Shown piece after piece: positions 46,007 to 54,634 of a stretch of 64,000 nucleotides of DNA (position 1 is its first letter; every line of letters begins with the position of its first letter). The notes below the pieces were generated by a model that was not told the origin of the DNA, searched no databases, and was given only the letters and a program-made list of their open reading frames with translations. Position numbers and translations under genes: made by a program. The stretch lies in NCBI RefSeq assembly GCF_003259365.1, contig NZ_QLLY01000001.1:620001-684000 (forward strand), in the 5' to 3' direction. The stretch is from Streptomyces sp. PsTaAH-137 (GTDB lineage Bacteria > Actinomycetota > Actinomycetes > Streptomycetales > Streptomycetaceae).

Positions 46007-47310
46007 GAGCGGACGGTCCTCCCCTGTGCGGATGCGGTCGCGGGACCGCTGAGCCGGTCGAGCACGTCGTCGGCGGGACAGCGGCCCCGCAGGACGTAGC
46101 GCTGTGTGAAGTCGGCGACGGCCCGGATCACCCCGGGGTCCGCGCCGATCCGGGGGAGCGCGTCGAGCGCCGCGGTGAAGCAGGCCGCGGCCGCCTCCCG
46201 CAGCTCCGGATCGGTGAGGGCGAGGCGGGCCGCGTCCTGCCACAGCGGGTTGTGCGGCGCGGGCAGCGGCCCGGAGCGCTCCGCCAGCGGCTTCACGGCC
46301 CGGTACGCGGTCTCGGCGGCCTGCGGATCGTCGAACAGGGCCGTCGTCACGGCGAGCGGGATCAGCCAGCCGTCGTCGCCGTCCTGGGCGTCGATCATGC
46401 GGAGTTCGAGGTGGCCGCGCGGGCGCACCGGCGGGAACAGCGTGGTCAGGTGGTAGTCGAGGTCGGACCGGGTCGGCGGGCGCGGAGCACCCGTGCGCAC
46501 CCACTCACCGAACGTCAGCCGTTCGGGCACCTCCCACGGCCCGCTCTCCCGGCGTACGCACATCACCGGCGCGTCGAGGACGTGCCGCGCCCAGGCCGTG
46601 CGCGGCTCCGCGGCCGGGCCGGGCGCCCCGGAGCGTCCCCGGTCGATGCGCTCCCACAGCAGCTGCCGCGTGGAGCGCCAGCCGGTGGCCCGCCCGGACA
46701 GCATCGGTGAGTTGGCGAAGGCGGCGACGAGGACGGCGCCGAGCAGGTGGGACAGCACCCAGCGCCTGCCGTGGCCCAGGGGGCCCGGTTCCTCGTACCC
46801 CGCGTCCAGGCACACCTGGACGGACGCGGACGAGCACATCATGGAGCGGCCGGCGGGACCGGCCCGGTCGAGGGAGGCCTCCAGGGCGTCGTAGCGGGGT
46901 TCGTGCAGGACGCGGCGGGGCGGCCGCCAGGGGTCGGTGCCCTGGCCCGAGAGTGCGAGGCCGTGCTCGCGGAGCACGGAGCGGACGGTGGTCAGATCGG
47001 CCCGCATGGCCGAGACGCATTCCGTGAGGGTGGCGGCGGGGAGCGAACTGAGCTCCAGCTGGCCGCCGGGTTCCACCGTGAGTGCCGAGTGCAGGGGCAC
47101 GGCACGCAGTGCGACATAGGCCGCGTCGAGTCGTTCGGGAGCCAGTGGGAGCCAGGGCGCCCCCTGCGGGCGCGGCTCGTGGACGATCCATTCCAGTTCG
47201 ACACCGACCGTGCGCGGCGGTCCGGTCTTGAAGCAGATGCCCCGGATCAGGGCCTCCACCTCGGCCTCGGTGCGCAGTACACCGGGGCTCGTACAGTCTG
47301 CCTCGCTCAT
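46003..47310 (-). CDS. egtA: Ergothioneine: glutamate-cysteine ligase EgtA
   Basis: A 435-residue ligase of the actinobacterial EgtA family, with VGVELEWIVHEP, EPGGQLELSS, MMCSSASVQVCLD and HLELRMIDAQ motifs binding ATP, metal and glutamate. It makes the gamma-glutamylcysteine used by EgtB. It is the first gene of the egtABCD operon, with a near-perfect AGGAGGAA ribosome binding site 7 nt before the ATG at 47310. The PLP-dependent EgtE lyase is not in the window, as I recall is usual for Streptomyces. Confidence 0.94.
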   Translation of the reverse strand: MSEADCTSPGVLRTEAEVEALIRGICFKTGPPRTVGVELEWIVHEPRPQGAPWLPLAPERLDAAYVALRAVPLHSALTVEPGGQLELSSLPAATLTECVSAMRADLTTVRSVLREHGLALSGQGTDPWRPPRRVLHEPRYDALEASLDRAGPAGRSMMCSSASVQVCLDAGYEEPGPLGHGRRWVLSHLLGAVLVAAFANSPMLSGRATGWRSTRQLLWERIDRGRSGAPGPAAEPRTAWARHVLDAPVMCVRRESGPWEVPERLTFGEWVRTGAPRPPTRSDLDYHLTTLFPPVRPRGHLELRMIDAQDGDDGWLIPLAVTTALFDDPQAAETAYRAVKPLAERSGPLPAPHNPLWQDAARLALTDPELREAAAACFTAALDALPRIGADPGVIRAVADFTQRYVLRGRCPADDVLDRLSGPATASAQGRTVRS

Positions 47311-47545
47311 ACCGGGATTCCTCCTGGTCCTCACCCGTTCCATGGTCCCCGGTCGGGGCCATGGCGTCGATTCGGCCCGGGTCGGGCCTTTTCGGGCAAC
47401 GCTCGTCCTACCCAAGACCCTCGCCGGGAATCGCACAAGGGTGCGCCTCATGGTGGGAGTGGCCCGATTCGCCCGGCGAAAACCTGTTGTCCGCGAGGTC
47501 ACCGAGCGCACACGATGGGTTCATGAGAAAGACGGGGGAGGGCGT

Positions 47546-48403
47546 GTGAGCGCCCGGCTGCGGGAGATCGCGCAGCGCACGGAGGAGATCGTCGCCGCGG
47601 GGGAGTACGTCACGGGGGACGGGCGCACGATCCACCTCGCCGACGCGGTGGCACGGGCCAGGGAAGGGACTCGCGTGTACGGTCCCGAGCCGGTGACCGT
47701 GCCGCACGCGCCGGCCGTGGCGACGCCGTCGGTCGAGGTCACGGGGGAGAGCAGCCTCGACGCGGCGCGCCGCATGACGGGGGAGCGGGCGGAGCGGATC
47801 GCGGTGCTGAACTTCGCGTCCGCCCGCAACCCCGGCGGCGGTTTCCTGAACGGGGCACAGGCCCAGGAGGAGGCCGTCTGCCGGTCCTCGGCGCTCTACA
47901 CCTGCCTGCTCGAAGCGCCGGAGTTCTACGAGCACCACCGCGCCGACCGCGATGTCTTCTACACCGACCGGGTCATCCACAGCCCCGGCGTACCGGTGTT
48001 CCGGGACGACCGCGGCCGGCTCCTCGACGAGCCCTTCGAGGTGGGCTTCCTGACCTCACCCGCGCCGAACGCCGGGGTGATCGCCCGCCACACCCCGGAG
48101 CGGGTCGACCGGATCCCCGCCGCCCTCGCGAGCCGCGCCGGGCGCGTCCTGGAGGTCGCGGCGCTGCACGGCTACCGACGCCTGGTGCTCGGCGCGTGGG
48201 GCTGCGGCGTGTTCCGCAACGAACCCGAGCAGGTCGCGCGGGCCTTCGCGGACCTGCTGGACGGCCGCTTCCACGGCCGTTTCGAGCAGGTCGTCTTCGC
48301 GATCCTCGACCGCACGAAGGACGCGGCGACCCGCTCGGCGTTCGAGCGGGTCCTCACCGGCCGCCAGGGCCTGTCTCCCAGGGCCGCTCAGCGCCAGCCG
48401 TAG
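47546..48403 (+). CDS. Bacterial poly(ADP-ribose) glycohydrolase-like macrodomain protein (TIGR02452)
   Basis: A 285-residue cytosolic protein with the PARG signature GGG-x7-QEE at residues 97-109 (NPGGGFLNGAQAQEE), followed by RSSALY and, at the C terminus, LGAWGCGVFRN, the macrodomain loop that holds ADP-ribose. Bacterial PARGs cleave poly(ADP-ribose). The GTG at 47546 has GGGGAGG 7 nt upstream. It is transcribed away from egtA and ends overlapping, tail to tail, with a PemK/MazF-like gene. Its natural ADP-ribosylated substrate is unknown. Confidence 0.88.
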   Translation: MSARLREIAQRTEEIVAAGEYVTGDGRTIHLADAVARAREGTRVYGPEPVTVPHAPAVATPSVEVTGESSLDAARRMTGERAERIAVLNFASARNPGGGFLNGAQAQEEAVCRSSALYTCLLEAPEFYEHHRADRDVFYTDRVIHSPGVPVFRDDRGRLLDEPFEVGFLTSPAPNAGVIARHTPERVDRIPAALASRAGRVLEVAALHGYRRLVLGAWGCGVFRNEPEQVARAFADLLDGRFHGRFEQVVFAILDRTKDAATRSAFERVLTGRQGLSPRAAQRQP

Positions 48404-48843
48404 CGCTCCCGCAGCCGCAGCACCACCGTGTTGAACCGGCCGCGGTCCAGGGCGCACGCCTCGCGCCGCATCCCCTGGTCGTGCACCCGCAGCACCCGGT
48501 CCAGATCCACCCACGAGTCGCGGCCCTCCCGGTCCCACGGCCCGGAGCCGAGCGCCACCCACTCGCGGTCCTGGTCGTGCCGCTTGCTCGACAACTGCAC
48601 GGCCAGCAGCGTCCCGGCCGCCTCGCGGGCGACGACGAGAACGGGACGGTCCTTGCCGCGCCCGTCGTTCTCCTCGTAGGGCACCCACGTCCAGACGATC
48701 TCCCCCGGATCGGGGTCGCCGTCGTGCGCGGGCGCGTACTCGGTGCGCACCGGGCCCACCCGGCGCGGCTCGGCCTCCACCGTGGCCGTCGCACCGAAGC
48801 GGCCGGGGTGCTCGTTCGCGGAATCATCCGTAAAGGCAGTCAC
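48388..48843 (-). CDS. PemK/MazF-like protein (endoribonuclease fold), no adjacent antitoxin
   Basis: A 151-residue protein whose C-terminal ~110 residues resemble the PemK/MazF fold: EIVWTWVPYEEN, GKDRPVLVVAREA (the typical R-P-x-L-V strand), VQLSSKRHDQ and a final arginine-rich helix. MazF proteins cut mRNA, but an antitoxin gene normally precedes them and none is visible here. The first ~40 residues are a charged, probably disordered extension. I used the GTG at 48843, with a TCTAAC hexamer upstream; a GTG at 48852 is also in frame. Its 3-prime end overlaps the PARG gene by 16 nt. Confidence 0.72.
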   Translation of the reverse strand: MTAFTDDSANEHPGRFGATATVEAEPRRVGPVRTEYAPAHDGDPDPGEIVWTWVPYEENDGRGKDRPVLVVAREAAGTLLAVQLSSKRHDQDREWVALGSGPWDREGRDSWVDLDRVLRVHDQGMRREACALDRGRFNTVVLRLRERYGWR

Positions 48844-48902
48844 GCGGGTCACGTTAGAGCCTGGACGGCCCAATCCGTGCGGCGGGTCCGGCGGTCGGCC
48901 CA

Positions 48903-48908
48903 CAGGCT
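48903..48908 (+). promoter_or_regulatory. Putative -10 element (leaderless) of the GH18 gene
   Basis: CAGGCT ends 6 nt before the ATG at 48915; the same hexamer and spacing occur before the amidohydrolase at 60704. Confidence 0.35.
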
Positions 48909-48914
48909 CGGGGC

Positions 48915-49988
48915 ATGGCACGACGACGCATACACCTGACCGCCCTGACCGCACTCCCCGCGTTGCTGCTCCTGGCCGGCGCCCTCGCGCCCGTCACCGC
49001 ACGGGCCGCCGACACCCCGGCCGCCGACACCCTGGCCCCGCCGCGCACCGTCTCGGCCTGGCTGCCGTACTGGGACCAGGAGAACGCCTACCAGGACGCC
49101 CTGGAACACGCCGCCCAGATCCGCACCATCAGCCCCTTCTGGTACCAGGTGAAGTCCGCGGGCCGCGTCGACGGCCACCCCGGCGCAGGGGAGCGCCGCA
49201 TCATCAACGGCCTGCACGACAAGGGCATCCAGGTCGTCCCGACGGTGATGGAGACCATGAAGCCCGGCGCCCTCGGCGCCGTCATGACCAGCGCCGACCG
49301 CCGCGCCGAACACATCGACGCGCTCCTCGCCGTGGTCCGCAGCCGCGACTACGACGGCATCGACCTCGACTACGAGACCATCGCGCCGAGCCCCGACGCC
49401 ACCTACCGCGCCGTGCGCACCGGGTACGCCGACTTCGTCACCGGTCTCTGCGCCCGCCTGCACGAGATGCGCAAGCAGTGCTTCGTCACCGTGACCCCCA
49501 AGACCCGTACCAGCGGCCGCGTCTGGGACTACGAGCGTCTTGGCGCCGCCGCCGACCGGGTCCGCGTCATGGCGTACAACCTGCACTACGCCGAGGGCGC
49601 CCCCGGCCCGCTCTCCACGCCGCAGTGGTACGACGAGATCCTGGCCACGGCCACCGCCCAAGTCCCGCGCGCCAAGCTGGAGATGGGGCTGCCCGCCTAC
49701 GGCTGGAACTGGGCGGTCGGCGACAAGGCCCGCGCCCGGCACGTGACATGGAAGGACGCCGAGGCCCTGCGCCGCAAGGAAAAGGCGCCGTACACCCTCG
49801 ATCCCGACTCCAGCACCCCGCACTTCACCTACCAGGACGGCACGACCCGCCGCACCGTCTGGTACCAGGACGCGCGCGGCACCGCAGCCCACCTGACGGT
49901 GCTGCGCGACCACGGCGTCCCGCACACGGTGCTGTGGGCGCTGGGCTTCGAGGACCCCGGAGTGTGGAAGGTGCTCGCCGACGGCTAG
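48915..49988 (+). CDS. Secreted glycoside hydrolase family 18 protein
   Basis: A 357-residue exported enzyme. It has a signal peptide cleaved near ARA (about residue 31) and a GH18 barrel with the catalytic DGIDLDYE motif (catalytic Glu about 154), a VMAYNLHY substrate-assisting strand and a WALGFEDPG C-terminal Trp strand. The type resembles spore-peptidoglycan hydrolases (SleL/YdhD-like) more than secreted chitinases, as it has no carbohydrate-binding module. It may remodel peptidoglycan. A LacI-family regulator gene follows. Confidence 0.88.
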   Translation: MARRRIHLTALTALPALLLLAGALAPVTARAADTPAADTLAPPRTVSAWLPYWDQENAYQDALEHAAQIRTISPFWYQVKSAGRVDGHPGAGERRIINGLHDKGIQVVPTVMETMKPGALGAVMTSADRRAEHIDALLAVVRSRDYDGIDLDYETIAPSPDATYRAVRTGYADFVTGLCARLHEMRKQCFVTVTPKTRTSGRVWDYERLGAAADRVRVMAYNLHYAEGAPGPLSTPQWYDEILATATAQVPRAKLEMGLPAYGWNWAVGDKARARHVTWKDAEALRRKEKAPYTLDPDSSTPHFTYQDGTTRRTVWYQDARGTAAHLTVLRDHGVPHTVLWALGFEDPGVWKVLADG

Positions 49989-50040
49989 GCACCTCAACGG
50001 CCGCCGCGCGAAAGCGTGTTGAAGGCACGTACGGCACGGA

Positions 50041-50068
50041 GTGCCCGCCCGGCGTCCGGTGCGGGCAC
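50041..50068 (+). terminator. Terminator after the GH18 gene
   Basis: A perfect 8-bp stem GTGCCCGC/GCGGGCAC with a 12-nt loop, 53 nt after the stop codon and just before the LacI gene. Confidence 0.55.
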
Positions 50069-50093
50069 CCCTTCTGGAAGGATGCCGTACGTC

Positions 50094-51134
50094 ATGGTGG
50101 AGAAACCGCAGATACCCAGTCAGCAGCCCGCGCCCGGCGATTCCGTGGGCCCGTCCCGCGGCTCGGCGCCGACGAGCGCGGACGTCGCGCGCCAGGCCGG
50201 GGTCTCGCGCGCCACCGTCAGCTACGTCCTGAACAACACCAGCGCCGTACGGATCAGCGAACCCACCCGGCGTCGCGTCCACGAGGCCGCCAAGGAGCTC
50301 GGCTACGTCCCGCACGCGGCCGCCCGCAGCCTGCGCGCCGGGCACACCCGCATCGTCCTCATGCCGGCGCCCGACGTACCGGCCGGCACCCTGTACAGCG
50401 GATTCCTCAACGAGTTCCAGTGGGCGCTGAGCCGGTTCGACTACACCGCCGTGCAGTACGGGAGCGTGGGCGTCGGCGGCGACGACGCGGCCCGCGCCTG
50501 GGCCGAACTGCGGCCCGTCGCCGTCCTCGCCCCGGTCGGCATGGGCCGGCGCGGCATCGGCATCCTGCAACGGTCCGGCGCCAAGGCCGTCATCACGCTC
50601 GGCGCGGAACCGGTCGAGGGAGCACACGCCCTGATCGCCGACCACCGCGCGGTGGGCCGGGTCGCGGCGGACCATCTGCGGGAGCGCGGGCACCGTCGGA
50701 TCGGGGTGCTGATGCCGCGGGAGGAGGGCCTGGACGCGTTCGCCGCACCACGCCTCGCGGGCATTCGGCAGGCAGGCGCCGAGGCGGTCGCGCTGCCGGT
50801 CTCCTACGACGAGGAGAGCGCGGCCCAAGTGGTCGCGAGGATAAGAGAGTCGGGGCTCGGCGCCGTCTTCGCCTTCAACGACGAGTACGCGATGCTGCTG
50901 ATGCGGGCGTTGCAGGACGCGGGCGTCGGCATCCCCGACGACGTGTCCGTCGTCGGCGCCGACGATCTGATGCTCGGGCGACTGCTGCGGCCCCGCCTGA
51001 CGACCGTCCGGCTCGCCCTGCCCTCCGGGCAGGAACTGGCGGAGTTCGTCGACCGGCTCGTGCGCACCCCGGCAGCCGAGCCGGAGACCAGGGACGTGCT
51101 CGGCGCGAGCCTGGTGCGGCGCGAGTCCACCTGA
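50094..51134 (+). CDS. LacI-family transcriptional regulator
   Basis: A 346-residue regulator with an N-terminal helix-turn-helix at about 25-70 (SADVARQAGVSRATVSYVLNN, hinge HAAARSLRAGHT) and a periplasmic-binding-like effector domain beyond 75. The ~20-residue Pro-rich extension before the HTH is unusual. Candidate starts are ATG 50082 and ATG 50094; I prefer 50094, since GGAAGG sits 12 nt upstream of it but directly on the other. The preceding GH18 gene might be under its control, but no clear LacI operator was found. Confidence 0.85.
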   Translation: MVEKPQIPSQQPAPGDSVGPSRGSAPTSADVARQAGVSRATVSYVLNNTSAVRISEPTRRRVHEAAKELGYVPHAAARSLRAGHTRIVLMPAPDVPAGTLYSGFLNEFQWALSRFDYTAVQYGSVGVGGDDAARAWAELRPVAVLAPVGMGRRGIGILQRSGAKAVITLGAEPVEGAHALIADHRAVGRVAADHLRERGHRRIGVLMPREEGLDAFAAPRLAGIRQAGAEAVALPVSYDEESAAQVVARIRESGLGAVFAFNDEYAMLLMRALQDAGVGIPDDVSVVGADDLMLGRLLRPRLTTVRLALPSGQELAEFVDRLVRTPAAEPETRDVLGASLVRREST

Positions 51135-51160
51135 CCCCGGCCGCACCCGCCCCGAAGGGC

Positions 51161-51565
51161 TCAGGCCTCGTCGGTCGGCTGTCCCTGCTGCCCTTGCTGA
51201 GCCTGCTGCTCGGCGACGGACTTGCGGACCTCGTCCATGTCCAGCTTGCGGGCCTGGCCGATCACGTCGTCCAGCGCCTCCTGGGGGAGCGCGCCCGGCT
51301 GGGCGAACACGGCCACCTGGTCACGGACGATCATCAGCGTGGGGATCGACTGAATGCCGAAGGCGGCGGCCAGCTCGGGCTGCGCCTCCGTGTCGACCTT
51401 TCCGAAGACCAGGTCGGGGTTGGACTCGGCGGCCTTCTCGTAGACCGGGGCGAACTGCTTGCAGGGCCCGCACCAGGACGCCCAGAAGTCGATCAGCACG
51501 AACTCGTTCTCCGTGACCGTCTGATCGAAGTTCTCCTTCGTCAGCTCCATGGTGGTGCTGCTCAT
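51161..51565 (-). CDS. trxA: Thioredoxin
   Basis: A 134-residue thioredoxin with the redox motif WCGPC at 31-35, the DFWASW strand and the cis-proline IPTLMI. It reduces protein disulfides using thioredoxin reductase. The ~30-residue C-terminal tail (a run of Gln followed by PTDEA) is longer than in classical thioredoxins. The ATG at 51565 has GAGGGAA upstream. It is divergent from a pyridine-nucleotide disulfide oxidoreductase gene, which may or may not be related. Confidence 0.92.
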   Translation of the reverse strand: MSSTTMELTKENFDQTVTENEFVLIDFWASWCGPCKQFAPVYEKAAESNPDLVFGKVDTEAQPELAAAFGIQSIPTLMIVRDQVAVFAQPGALPQEALDDVIGQARKLDMDEVRKSVAEQQAQQGQQGQPTDEA

Positions 51566-51695
51566 GGTGTTTCCCTCTTCCTGCTTCCTGGGTTCGGGGG
51601 CGAAGCCGTAGGGGGCAATGCCTTTGTGCACAACCGTCCGCATGACGGACGTATTCCGCGCCCATACCCATGTGGCCCGCACGCACACCTACGAC

Positions 51696-51701
51696 CACAC
51701 T
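51696..51701 (+). promoter_or_regulatory. Putative -10 element (leaderless)
   Basis: CACACT ends 7 nt before the ATG at 51709, matching the element in front of the gene at 5573. Confidence 0.35.
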
Positions 51702-51708
51702 GGGCGTC

Positions 51709-53151
51709 ATGACACATGCCACGGATACCACGAATGACCACGCGTACGACGTTGTAGTGCTCGGGGCGGGACCGGTCGGGGAGAACGTCGCCGACCGGGT
51801 GCGGGCAGGCGGCCTGAGCGCGGCGATCGTGGAGAGCGAGCTCGTCGGCGGCGAATGCTCGTACTGGGCCTGCATGCCCAGCAAGGCGCTGCTGCGCCCG
51901 GTGATCGCGCGGGCCGACGCCCGGCGGGTGCCGGGCCTGCGCCAGGCCGTTCAGGGACCGCTCGACACGGCCGCCGTGCTCGCCCACCGCGACGATTTCA
52001 CCGCTCACTGGAAGGACGACGGCCAGGTCGGCTGGATCGAGTCCATCGGGGCGGATCTCTACCGGGGCCACGGCCGCCTCGACGGGCCCCGCCGGGTCAC
52101 GGTGACCGCCGAGGACGGCACGGTGACCGTGCTCACCGCCCGGCACGCCGTCGCGGTCTGCACCGGCACGAGCGCCGCCCTGCCCGACCTGCCGGGACTG
52201 CCGGAGATCAAGCCCTGGACCAGCCGGGAGGCGACCAGCGCCGACCGTGCGCCCGGACGTCTGATCGTGGTCGGCGGCGGGGTCGTCGCCGTCGAGATGG
52301 CCACGGCCTGGCAGGCGCTCGGCTCGCAGGTCACCCTGCTGGTGCGCGGCGCCGGCGTGCTGGACCGGATGGAGCCGTTCGCCGGGGAGCTGGTCGTCGA
52401 CGCCCTGCGCGAGGCCGGAGCCGACGTGCGGACGGGCGTGTCGGTCACGGCCGTCGAACGCACGGACGGCACGATCTCGGCCACGCTGACCGACGGGACG
52501 GTCCTGGAGGCGGACGAGATCCTGTTCGCGACGGGCCGCGCCCCGCGCACCGAGGACATCGGCCTGGACACGGTCGGTCTCGCCCCCGGCTCCTGGCTGA
52601 CCGTGGACGACAGCCTCCGCGTCGAGGGCAGCGACTGGCTGTACGCGGTCGGCGACGCCAACCACCGGGCGCTCCTCACCCACCAGGGGAAGTACCAGGC
52701 GCGCATCGCGGGCGCCGCGATCACCGCCCGGGCCTCCGGGGTCCCGCTCCTCGAGACCGACCCGTGGGGCGCCCACGCCGCCACCGCCGACCACGCCGCC
52801 GTCCCGCAGGTCGTCTTCACCGACCCCGAGGCGGCGAGCGCGGGCCTGACCCTCGCCGAGGCGGAGGCGGCCGGGCACCGCGTCCGCGCCGTCGACTACG
52901 ACCTGGCGAACGTGGCCGGATCCAGCCTCTACGCGGACGGCTACACCGGCCGCGCCCGCATGATCGTCGACCTGGACCGCGAGGTGCTGCTCGGCGTCAC
53001 GTTCGTCGGCCCCGGCGTCGGCGAACTCATCCACTCGGCGACCGTCGCGATCGCAGGCGAGGTGCCGATCGAGCGCCTGTGGCACGCGGTGCCGGCGTAC
53101 CCGACGGTGAGCGAGGTGTGGCTGCGGCTGCTGGAGACGTACCGCGGCTAG
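51709..53151 (+). CDS. Pyridine nucleotide-disulfide oxidoreductase (mercuric reductase/LPD-like)
   Basis: A 480-residue flavoprotein. It has the FAD loop VLGAGPVGENVA, the redox-active pair in GGECSYWACMPSK (Cys-x4-Cys), the NAD(P) loop VVGGGVVAVEMA, the FAD-binding TGRAPRTEDIGL and YAVGDAN, and a C-terminal dimer domain with HAVPAYPT. The PAYPT ending replaces the HAHPT of dihydrolipoamide dehydrogenases, so the C-terminal active-site His is displaced, and it is closer to the uncharacterised mercuric-reductase-like branch. It is divergent from thioredoxin. Confidence 0.88.
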   Translation: MTHATDTTNDHAYDVVVLGAGPVGENVADRVRAGGLSAAIVESELVGGECSYWACMPSKALLRPVIARADARRVPGLRQAVQGPLDTAAVLAHRDDFTAHWKDDGQVGWIESIGADLYRGHGRLDGPRRVTVTAEDGTVTVLTARHAVAVCTGTSAALPDLPGLPEIKPWTSREATSADRAPGRLIVVGGGVVAVEMATAWQALGSQVTLLVRGAGVLDRMEPFAGELVVDALREAGADVRTGVSVTAVERTDGTISATLTDGTVLEADEILFATGRAPRTEDIGLDTVGLAPGSWLTVDDSLRVEGSDWLYAVGDANHRALLTHQGKYQARIAGAAITARASGVPLLETDPWGAHAATADHAAVPQVVFTDPEAASAGLTLAEAEAAGHRVRAVDYDLANVAGSSLYADGYTGRARMIVDLDREVLLGVTFVGPGVGELIHSATVAIAGEVPIERLWHAVPAYPTVSEVWLRLLETYRG

Positions 53152-53224
53152 GCCGGCCCCGGGTCGGCGGTTGCCGGAGTGGCACCGGGGTCGCACGCTT
53201 GTCCTGAGAAGGAGCGTGATCGCC

Positions 53225-53680
53225 GTGGCCCGCAACCGCCGACTCGTCCTGAGCCCGCCCGCCGAGGTGTGGCGGCTGCTGTCCGACGGCCATCGCTACG
53301 GCGAATGGGTGACCGGGAACCAGCAGGTGCTCGCGGTGGACCCGGACTGGCCCGCCGTGGGCACCACGCTGCGGTTCCGGGTCGGCATCGGCCCGCTGAC
53401 CACCGACGACATCAGCATCGTCCGGATCTGCGAGCCCGGGCAGCGGCTGGAGCTGGAGGCGAAGGCGGAGCCGTTCGGCGCCGCCCGCGTCGCCATGCGG
53501 CTGATCCCGTGGGGCGAGCACACGCTGTTCGTCCTCGACTGGCATCCCCTGCGGGGCCCGGGCACCCGGATGCACGGGCTGCCCGTGGACTACCTGGTGA
53601 AGGTGCGCAACGGCATGATGCTCACCAAACTGGCGAAGATCGCGGTCGCCGAGCGGTCGGGGAAGGCCCCTGTCCGCTAG
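53225..53680 (+). CDS. SRPBCC-family (START-like) protein
   Basis: A 151-residue ligand-binding helix-grip fold: N-terminal VLSPPAEVWRLLSDG, the YGEWVTGN strand and a long C-terminal helix (VDYLVKVRNGMMLTKLAKI). Such proteins bind hydrophobic molecules or act as aromatases/cyclases. I prefer the GTG at 53225 with AAGGAG 10 nt upstream; GTG 53216 is the alternative. It overlaps the convergent AIM24 gene by 4 nt. Confidence 0.75.
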   Translation: MARNRRLVLSPPAEVWRLLSDGHRYGEWVTGNQQVLAVDPDWPAVGTTLRFRVGIGPLTTDDISIVRICEPGQRLELEAKAEPFGAARVAMRLIPWGEHTLFVLDWHPLRGPGTRMHGLPVDYLVKVRNGMMLTKLAKIAVAERSGKAPVR

Positions 53681-54354
53681 TGCTGCTGCGGCTTCTGCGG
53701 GGTCGCCTCGCTCGGCCGCACCACCACGAACCCCTCGCCCTCCAGCATGAGTTGGACCGCCTCCCCGGACCCGCCGCGGATCATCGACCCGATGGACTGC
53801 GAACGGTGCAGGGAGGTCCGCAGGTCGGCGGTCCAGCCCACGATCGCGTCCGTGTCGACGTACACCGGCTGCTGCGGCGCCACCGGCAGCACCAGCGGAT
53901 TGCCCTCGCAGACCAGGCCGAGGCGGCCGTGCCCCGTGAACACGCTGTTGAACAGGCCGCCGCCGCTGATGCCGGCGCCCTTCACCGTCTTGATGTCGTA
54001 GGACAGCGTGGGGTCGAAGCAGAGCACGTTGCGCCCGTTGACGGTGAACACGTCGCCCGGTTCGAGGTCCACCACGAACACGTTCTGCGCCTCTTGCGCG
54101 AACCAGGCCTCGCCTCTGCCCTTCACCTTCATCAGGGGAAGCCCCTCGCCGGTGACGGCCCGCTTCAGCATCCCGCCGACGCCCTGGCCCTTGCGCTCGA
54201 ACTGCAGATTCCCCCGGTAGGCGATCATCGCCCCCTGCCGCGCCATCATCTCCCCGTCGACGACGTACCGGATCGACTTGGCGTTCTGCACGGACATGCC
54301 CGGCGCCACAGCGGCCTGCACCATGAACTCATTCGCGAAAAGATCACCCTTCAT
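53677..54354 (-). CDS. AIM24 (TIGR00266-like) family protein
   Basis: A 225-residue all-beta protein with the family pattern FRGNLQFER-like AYRGNLQFERKGQGVGGMLKR, a conserved GEAWFA and a Gly-rich ISGGGLFNSVFTGHG. Eukaryotic AIM24 helps organise mitochondrial membranes; bacterial members are uncharacterised. I chose the ATG at 54354, giving the usual MKGDLF start, with CACGAT (a possible -10) 6 nt upstream; an ATG at 54408 would add 18 residues. It is flanked by unrelated genes. Confidence 0.82.
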   Translation of the reverse strand: MKGDLFANEFMVQAAVAPGMSVQNAKSIRYVVDGEMMARQGAMIAYRGNLQFERKGQGVGGMLKRAVTGEGLPLMKVKGRGEAWFAQEAQNVFVVDLEPGDVFTVNGRNVLCFDPTLSYDIKTVKGAGISGGGLFNSVFTGHGRLGLVCEGNPLVLPVAPQQPVYVDTDAIVGWTADLRTSLHRSQSIGSMIRGGSGEAVQLMLEGEGFVVVRPSEATPQKPQQH

Positions 54355-54578
54355 CCGGGCATCGTGTCCCGGAGGGAATCGCTCCCACAAGGTGTGCGCG
54401 TGATCCATGGTGAACGCCGCCGACGCCCGGGCGTGCAGGCGCACCGGGCGCCGACGACGAGTGAGGTGAGCGGACGGGATAGAGCCCGCTGACTCACCCC
54501 GTACTACCGGCCCAAGTCAGCGCGTGGATGCACTTGTTGGGGAAGTTCTTTCGATTTCCCGGACGGCCGATCGCGAAG

Positions 54579-54599
54579 AAGTGTTCGCGAAGAACTCTT
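54579..54599. promoter_or_regulatory. Palindromic operator in front of the ArsR-MFS operon
   Basis: AAGTGTTC-N5-GAACTCTT is a 21-bp near-perfect inverted repeat (one mismatch between the half sites). It ends 21 bp before the -10 hexamer and overlaps the -35 position, so a bound dimer would block RNA polymerase. Confidence 0.65.
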
Positions 54600-54620
54600 C
54601 CCGAACGACTCTTCTCCTTC

Positions 54621-54626
54621 TACGCT
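54621..54626 (+). promoter_or_regulatory. Putative -10 element (leaderless) of the ArsR-MFS operon
   Basis: TACGCT ends 8 nt before the ATG at 54635. A weak TTCCCG -35 lies 17 bp upstream, adjacent to the palindrome. Confidence 0.45.
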
Positions 54627-54634
54627 CGGGTGCC

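Noticed and set aside
48388..48843. Classical MazEF toxin-antitoxin pair
   Set aside because: No antitoxin gene is visible beside the PemK-like gene; it starts near the GH18 gene and its other neighbour is convergent.
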